Below are positions 60,775-64,000 of a DNA stretch of 64,000 nt, in pieces. Origin of the DNA: Oscillospiraceae bacterium (GTDB lineage Bacteria; Bacillota; Clostridia; Oscillospirales; Ruminococcaceae); assembly GCA_900752435.1 (NCBI GenBank), contig CAADVD010000040.1, positions 58,662-122,661 of the forward strand, given 5' to 3'. Below the pieces are notes generated by a model. The model did not search any database, was not told where the DNA came from, and saw only the letters and a program-made list of their open reading frames with translations. The translations under genes were made by a program, and so were the position numbers. Within the stretch, counting starts at the first letter, position 1. The number at the start of each line of letters is the position of its first letter.

Positions 60775-61764
60775 CTATCTATTTCTCTGTTTATCGGCAT
60801 TTTGGTATTTATCGTAGGCTTTGATGATGTCCTGCACAATTTTACTGCGCACCACATCCTTGTCGGTGAACCGCAGGATGTCGATGTTTTCTACATCACG
60901 CAGTACACGAACCGCTTCCACCAATCCGGAACGCTTGTGCTCAGGCAAATCGATTTGCGTAATGTCACCAGTCACCACAGCTTTGGAATTAAACCCCAAA
61001 CGGGTTAAGAACATTTTCATCTGCTCTCTTGTCGTATTCTGTGCTTCATCCAAAATGATGAAGGAATCGTTTAAACTTCGTCCGCGCATATAAGCCAGCG
61101 GCGCCACTTCGATGGCACCCTTTTCAAGGTACTTATTGAATGCTTCTTCACCCAGCATTTCAAAAAGTGCGTCATAAAGCGGCCGCAAATACGGATCGAC
61201 TTTTGTCTGTAAATCGCCCGGCAAAAAACCTAAGCTCTCCCCTGCTTCCACGGCCGGACGCGTCAGAATGATGCGCGTGATTTCCTGCGCCTTGAACGCT
61301 TTGACCGCCATGGCAACCGCCAGATACGTCTTGCCCGTACCGGCCGGTCCAACGCCGAACACCACCGTATTTTTGCGGATGGCCTCCACATAGCGTTTTT
61401 GGCCAATCGTTTTGGCTTTAACAGGTTTTCCCGATGTGGTGATGCAAATGCAGTCGCTGTTGGTGACTTCCCGGACTTTTTCCAGAGAACCGTCTTCATC
61501 GGCAATGTTCATCACATAACGCAGGTTCTGCTCGGTGATGGTTTCGCCCTTTTCCAACAGCATCAGCAGACCCGCAATCACCGTTTCTGCTTTTGCAATG
61601 TCCGATTCCTCTCCACAAAGTTTGATGTCGCATCCCCGATTCACCAGTTTGACGTGATAATGCTGTTCCAGCGCTGTGCTGTTGCCGTCAAACTCGCCAA
61701 ACAAGCTGTAAAGATGTTCTGGATTTTCAATGTGGATGATTTTTTCGGTCACGAAAGCCTGCAC
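60775..61764 (-). CDS. phoH: PhoH-family ATPase (YbeZ)
   Basis: 329 residues. Walker A FGVGPAGTGKTYLA and Walker B FIILDEAQNTT. Probable RNA helicase-like partner of YbeY. Head of the phoH-ybeY-dgkA-era-yqzL-recO unit, with its own strong promoter. Confidence 0.95.
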   Translation of the reverse strand: MQAFVTEKIIHIENPEHLYSLFGEFDGNSTALEQHYHVKLVNRGCDIKLCGEESDIAKAETVIAGLLMLLEKGETITEQNLRYVMNIADEDGSLEKVREVTNSDCICITTSGKPVKAKTIGQKRYVEAIRKNTVVFGVGPAGTGKTYLAVAMAVKAFKAQEITRIILTRPAVEAGESLGFLPGDLQTKVDPYLRPLYDALFEMLGEEAFNKYLEKGAIEVAPLAYMRGRSLNDSFIILDEAQNTTREQMKMFLTRLGFNSKAVVTGDITQIDLPEHKRSGLVEAVRVLRDVENIDILRFTDKDVVRSKIVQDIIKAYDKYQNADKQRNR

Positions 61765-61834
61765 CTCTCCTTGCGTTTTTCTTTAGCATTCCCTATGGTT
61801 TGCTCATTTATTTGAGCATGGAAGATTCATTTGT

Positions 61835-61862
61835 ATTATAGCATATTTCCTATTTTTTGTAA
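61835..61862 (-). promoter_or_regulatory. phoH operon promoter
   Basis: Minus-strand TTACAA (61857-61862), 16-base spacer, extended -10 TGCTATAAT (TATAAT 61835-61840). A 6-bp hairpin TGCTCA/TGAGCA (61801-61818) lies in the leader. It separates the vegetative unit from yqfC-yqfD. Confidence 0.7.
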
Positions 61863-61898
61863 GCGCGCAAAATGTACAAAATATATTTTTCAAATTAC

Positions 61899-63080
61899 TC
61901 ACTCATTGATGGATAAGCCGATTTTCTGGGCAATATCTTCGTTGCAGGTGTAGGTTCGTGTGACGGTCACTACATCATCTTGTAGCGTACGCACGTCTTC
62001 CCGGCTCAAAATCTCCGCTTGTGCCAATTCGGTTGCTTCAAATTCTGCAAATCCCTGTTCAATCAGCGCATTGGCTTCCTCTTCCGTGTAAGTATGCTGT
62101 GTTGGCGTAAAGAAGCGATACTGTGTCTTTTGCAGGCCAAAAGGCATGGTCGTATCAAACAGCACGGCCGGCAGTTCGGTCTGTTCTTCCTCATATTCGG
62201 ATGCAAAGGGTGTGGCCAGATAGAGCGGTACATGCAGGCCAAATAAATTGAGCGTATAACGCGATTCCGTTTCGCCGGTATAGGATTTTTCCGATTGGGT
62301 AAGAGCAAAGGAAATCTCGTGCTTGGTGACGGTCTGGGCAATGACGCGCCCGTCAGCGTGTACATAGCGCAGCGAATCGCCGCTCTCGGCCATCGCCGTA
62401 CCGCGAATGAGCAAATCCCCTGCCAGCACAACTTCTTTGGGCTTTACTTGCTTTTGGCCTTGGCTTGCATCGATGGAAACAATTTGTCCGGTTTTGCGCG
62501 CTACAATGTTGCAAGGGGTATCCGCTTCCATCTGCGGCTGGGGTGTTTTGACGGACAGTTCCACCTCCATGGTGGTGCCGTTTCGATTGAGCGCCATCCA
62601 CGACAAATCGGTGCTTTCCAGCAGAATTTTATGCTGAAGCTCTCGGGTATTCATATCCGGCAGATAAGCGCCGACGACCACGCCATACTTTTCCAGCAAT
62701 ACGTCCAATGCCTCTTTCGTTTCCTCGTCACAGGGCGGATAGCGAATTTGCCAGATAAAATTCTGGCTGATGAGCAGAAAAGAAACAAAAAAGCAAAAAC
62801 CAACGAAAATTCCCCAGCGCTTGCGGTAATGATGAAGAACAAAGGGGAGTCCTCGCTTTTGCTGAATGCGCAGACGTGTGTGCGTTTTGCGGGCGCAGTA
62901 TGCAAGCGTGCGGTAGCTTTTCACGTTCGTGCATCCGATCAGACGGCCGTTTTTGCGGCACAGATTCCACAGGCACACACCGTATTCATTGGCCGAATTG
63001 AGAAAGGTTTCAATTCTCGCCCCTTCGGCGCAAAATGTCACGCTTCCTTTTCCGGTACGGATGAGTTTGGTCATTCCCAT
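61899..63080 (-). CDS. yqfD: Sporulation protein YqfD
   Basis: 393 residues. One membrane segment (about 88-108: RKRWGIFVGFCFFVSFLL) with a POTRA-like outside part. YqfD is a sigma-E-controlled protein needed for efficient sporulation. ATG 63080 with GGTAGGTG five bases before it; overlap with yqfC end is avoided by eight bases. Confidence 0.9.
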   Translation of the reverse strand: MGMTKLIRTGKGSVTFCAEGARIETFLNSANEYGVCLWNLCRKNGRLIGCTNVKSYRTLAYCARKTHTRLRIQQKRGLPFVLHHYRKRWGIFVGFCFFVSFLLISQNFIWQIRYPPCDEETKEALDVLLEKYGVVVGAYLPDMNTRELQHKILLESTDLSWMALNRNGTTMEVELSVKTPQPQMEADTPCNIVARKTGQIVSIDASQGQKQVKPKEVVLAGDLLIRGTAMAESGDSLRYVHADGRVIAQTVTKHEISFALTQSEKSYTGETESRYTLNLFGLHVPLYLATPFASEYEEEQTELPAVLFDTTMPFGLQKTQYRFFTPTQHTYTEEEANALIEQGFAEFEATELAQAEILSREDVRTLQDDVVTVTRTYTCNEDIAQKIGLSINE

Positions 63081-63088
63081 AACAACAC

Positions 63089-63349
63089 CTACCTCACGTA
63101 TTCCAAACGCTGAATGCGTCCGGTGACCACGATGTGTTCCGGATTTAGGCACTGAAGCGACAAGTTTTGCCCATACAGCTTGATTTGCAAATCGCGCAGA
63201 TGGACATGTATCAGATTATCGTCGTACGCTAGGATGTGCTTGCATCCCTCCAACACGGCTTCGCGGTCGCTTTGCAGAATGACCTGCGGTTTGGTAACGC
63301 CCAATTCTGACGCGGCAAGCAATTCGCTCAATTTCTTTGACTTGGCCAT
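63089..63349 (-). CDS. yqfC: Sporulation protein YqfC (YabP family)
   Basis: 86 residues. YabP/YqfC fold with VILQSDREAVLEGCKHILAY at the core. ATG 63349 with GGAGGAG four bases upstream; the longer frame upstream is not coding. Pairs with YqfD under sigma-E in Bacillus. Confidence 0.9.
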   Translation of the reverse strand: MAKSKKLSELLAASELGVTKPQVILQSDREAVLEGCKHILAYDDNLIHVHLRDLQIKLYGQNLSLQCLNPEHIVVTGRIQRLEYVR

Positions 63350-63409
63350 GACTACTCCTCCCAAAACACTCATATATATAAAAGAACGGGATTCTTTGTC
63401 CGTTACTCC

Positions 63410-63440
63410 ATGTATATGGACGCCCGAAAAACGGTATGAC
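63410..63440 (-). promoter_or_regulatory. Sigma-E-like promoter for yqfC-yqfD
   Basis: Minus-strand GTCATACC (63433-63440), 14-base spacer, CATATACAT (63410-63418), near the sigma-E pattern (GTCATATT, CATAnnnT). Confidence 0.4.
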
Positions 63441-63458
63441 TGGAAAAGAGGGATTTTA

Positions 63459-64000
63459 TTGCGGAATAAGTGGCTGTCGGGATTGGTCGGCTTGGGGTTG
63501 GTTGGATTATGCGGTTGTTTCTTTTTCTTTTCCGGGGAAATTTTTTCCGGAATTGCAAATGGCATTTCCATCTGTCTGAACACGCTGATTCCGTCCATGT
63601 TCGCATTTATGGTGTTAGCGGAATTCATCGGTTCATCCGGCTATGGACGCGTGCTGTGCAAGCCGTTTGGCTGGCTCGCGCGCTGGGTGTTTCATGTGGA
63701 CGGCGAATTATTTTCGGTCTTTCTGCTGAGTATGCTGGGCGGCTATCCGGTGGGGGCGCGGATGCTGGCGGTCAAGCTGGAACGACGGGAGATTTCAAGG
63801 GAAACAGCGGAGTTTATGCTGCGGTTTTGCGTCAATTGCAGTCCGGCGTTTTTGATTGGCGGTGTGTCGCAGGTGCTGTGGCACACCGGTGAGGTGGGGC
63901 TTTTGCTATATGCGGCGCAGGGATTGGCGGCGCTGACGATTGCGTTTGTGAGCGGATTGGGACGAAAGGGTTGCGTGTGCCGGAAGCCAGCGAATCAAGA
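63459..64000 (+). CDS. YlbJ/SpoVV-like membrane protein, partial
   Basis: Open to the window end; 180 residues seen. It starts at TTG 63459 (MRNKWLSGLVGLG) with GAGGG six bases upstream, as no ATG of this frame precedes the conserved part. Hydrophobic segments, then LNTLIPSMFAFMVLAEFIG, LLSMLGGYPVGARML and FCVNCSPAFLIGGV, which match the nucleoside-recognition (gate) fold of YlbJ/SpoVV, the sporulation dipicolinate transporter of the mother cell. Divergent from yqfC. A general nucleoside-recognition protein is the alternative. Confidence 0.7.
   Translation, partial: MRNKWLSGLVGLGLVGLCGCFFFFSGEIFSGIANGISICLNTLIPSMFAFMVLAEFIGSSGYGRVLCKPFGWLARWVFHVDGELFSVFLLSMLGGYPVGARMLAVKLERREISRETAEFMLRFCVNCSPAFLIGGVSQVLWHTGEVGLLLYAAQGLAALTIAFVSGLGRKGCVCRKPANQ

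Overview
The window looks like a chromosomal core region of a spore-forming, Gram-positive anaerobe of the class Clostridia; a family such as Oscillospiraceae is possible, but I cannot place it from sequence alone. The reasons are two replicative polymerases (PolC and DnaE), the short HisG plus HisZ form of ATP phosphoribosyltransferase, GGAGG-type ribosome binding sites, and several genes of the endospore programme (YqfC, YqfD, YunB, YlmC/YmxH, YlbJ/SpoVV, a SpoIIIE/FtsK translocase with TepA and YlzJ). I see no rRNA, tRNA, CRISPR array, prophage or insertion sequence. Nearly all genes lie on the minus strand.

Layout. 1-200: left edge, with a strong promoter reading out of the window. 200-4.9 kb: phosphoglycolate phosphatase-like HAD protein, then aspartokinase, homoserine kinase, homoserine dehydrogenase and an ACT-domain protein (aspartate-to-threonine branch). 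5.1-6.5 kb: sodium:alanine/glycine symporter behind a two-hairpin leader. 6.6-14.3 kb: complete histidine operon in the order hisZ-G-D-C-B-H-A-F-I-E, with a promoter/operator candidate at 14.3 kb. 14.7-25.3 kb: pyrH-frr-uppS-cdsA-dxr-rseP-ispG-polC, the common Firmicute cluster for pyrimidine, ribosome recycling, isoprenoid, lipid and replication functions. 25.5-27.3 kb: CBS protein, small coiled-coil protein and a membrane-anchored Xre-type regulator. 27.3-34.6 kb: murB-rapZ-whiA-dnaE-pfkA. 34.8-41.9 kb: tRNA-modification genes (YtqA/YtqB-like pair, miaB with a YlbF-family protein), a DUF3006/metallo-beta-lactamase pair, a YgiQ radical SAM protein and an acetyltransferase. 42-47.5 kb: uppP, ftsK/spoIIIE, ylzJ, tepA, yunB. 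47.6-49.2 kb, plus strand: flavodoxin-like reductase, thioredoxin, and yjdF behind a structured leader that fits the yjdF riboswitch. 49.4-54.8 kb: YhgE/Pip heptad-repeat membrane protein, glycosyl-hydrolase-like lipoprotein, and a SipW-like membrane protein with a long cytoplasmic tail. 54.9-63.3 kb: ylmC, mutS2, recO, yqzL, era, dgkA, ybeY, phoH, yqfD, yqfC. 63.46 kb to the end: divergent ylbJ/spoVV-like gene, cut by the window edge.

Most of this is conserved housekeeping DNA. The parts that deserve a second look are RNA- and protein-level oddities: the symporter leader with mutually exclusive stems, the yjdF leader RNA, a 20-bp imperfect inverted repeat before ftsK, the TGTCTA half-site cluster before YhgE, and the SipW-like protein that seems to lack the catalytic histidine. 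Start sites below were moved from the longest open frame to the start supported by a ribosome binding site wherever one was visible.
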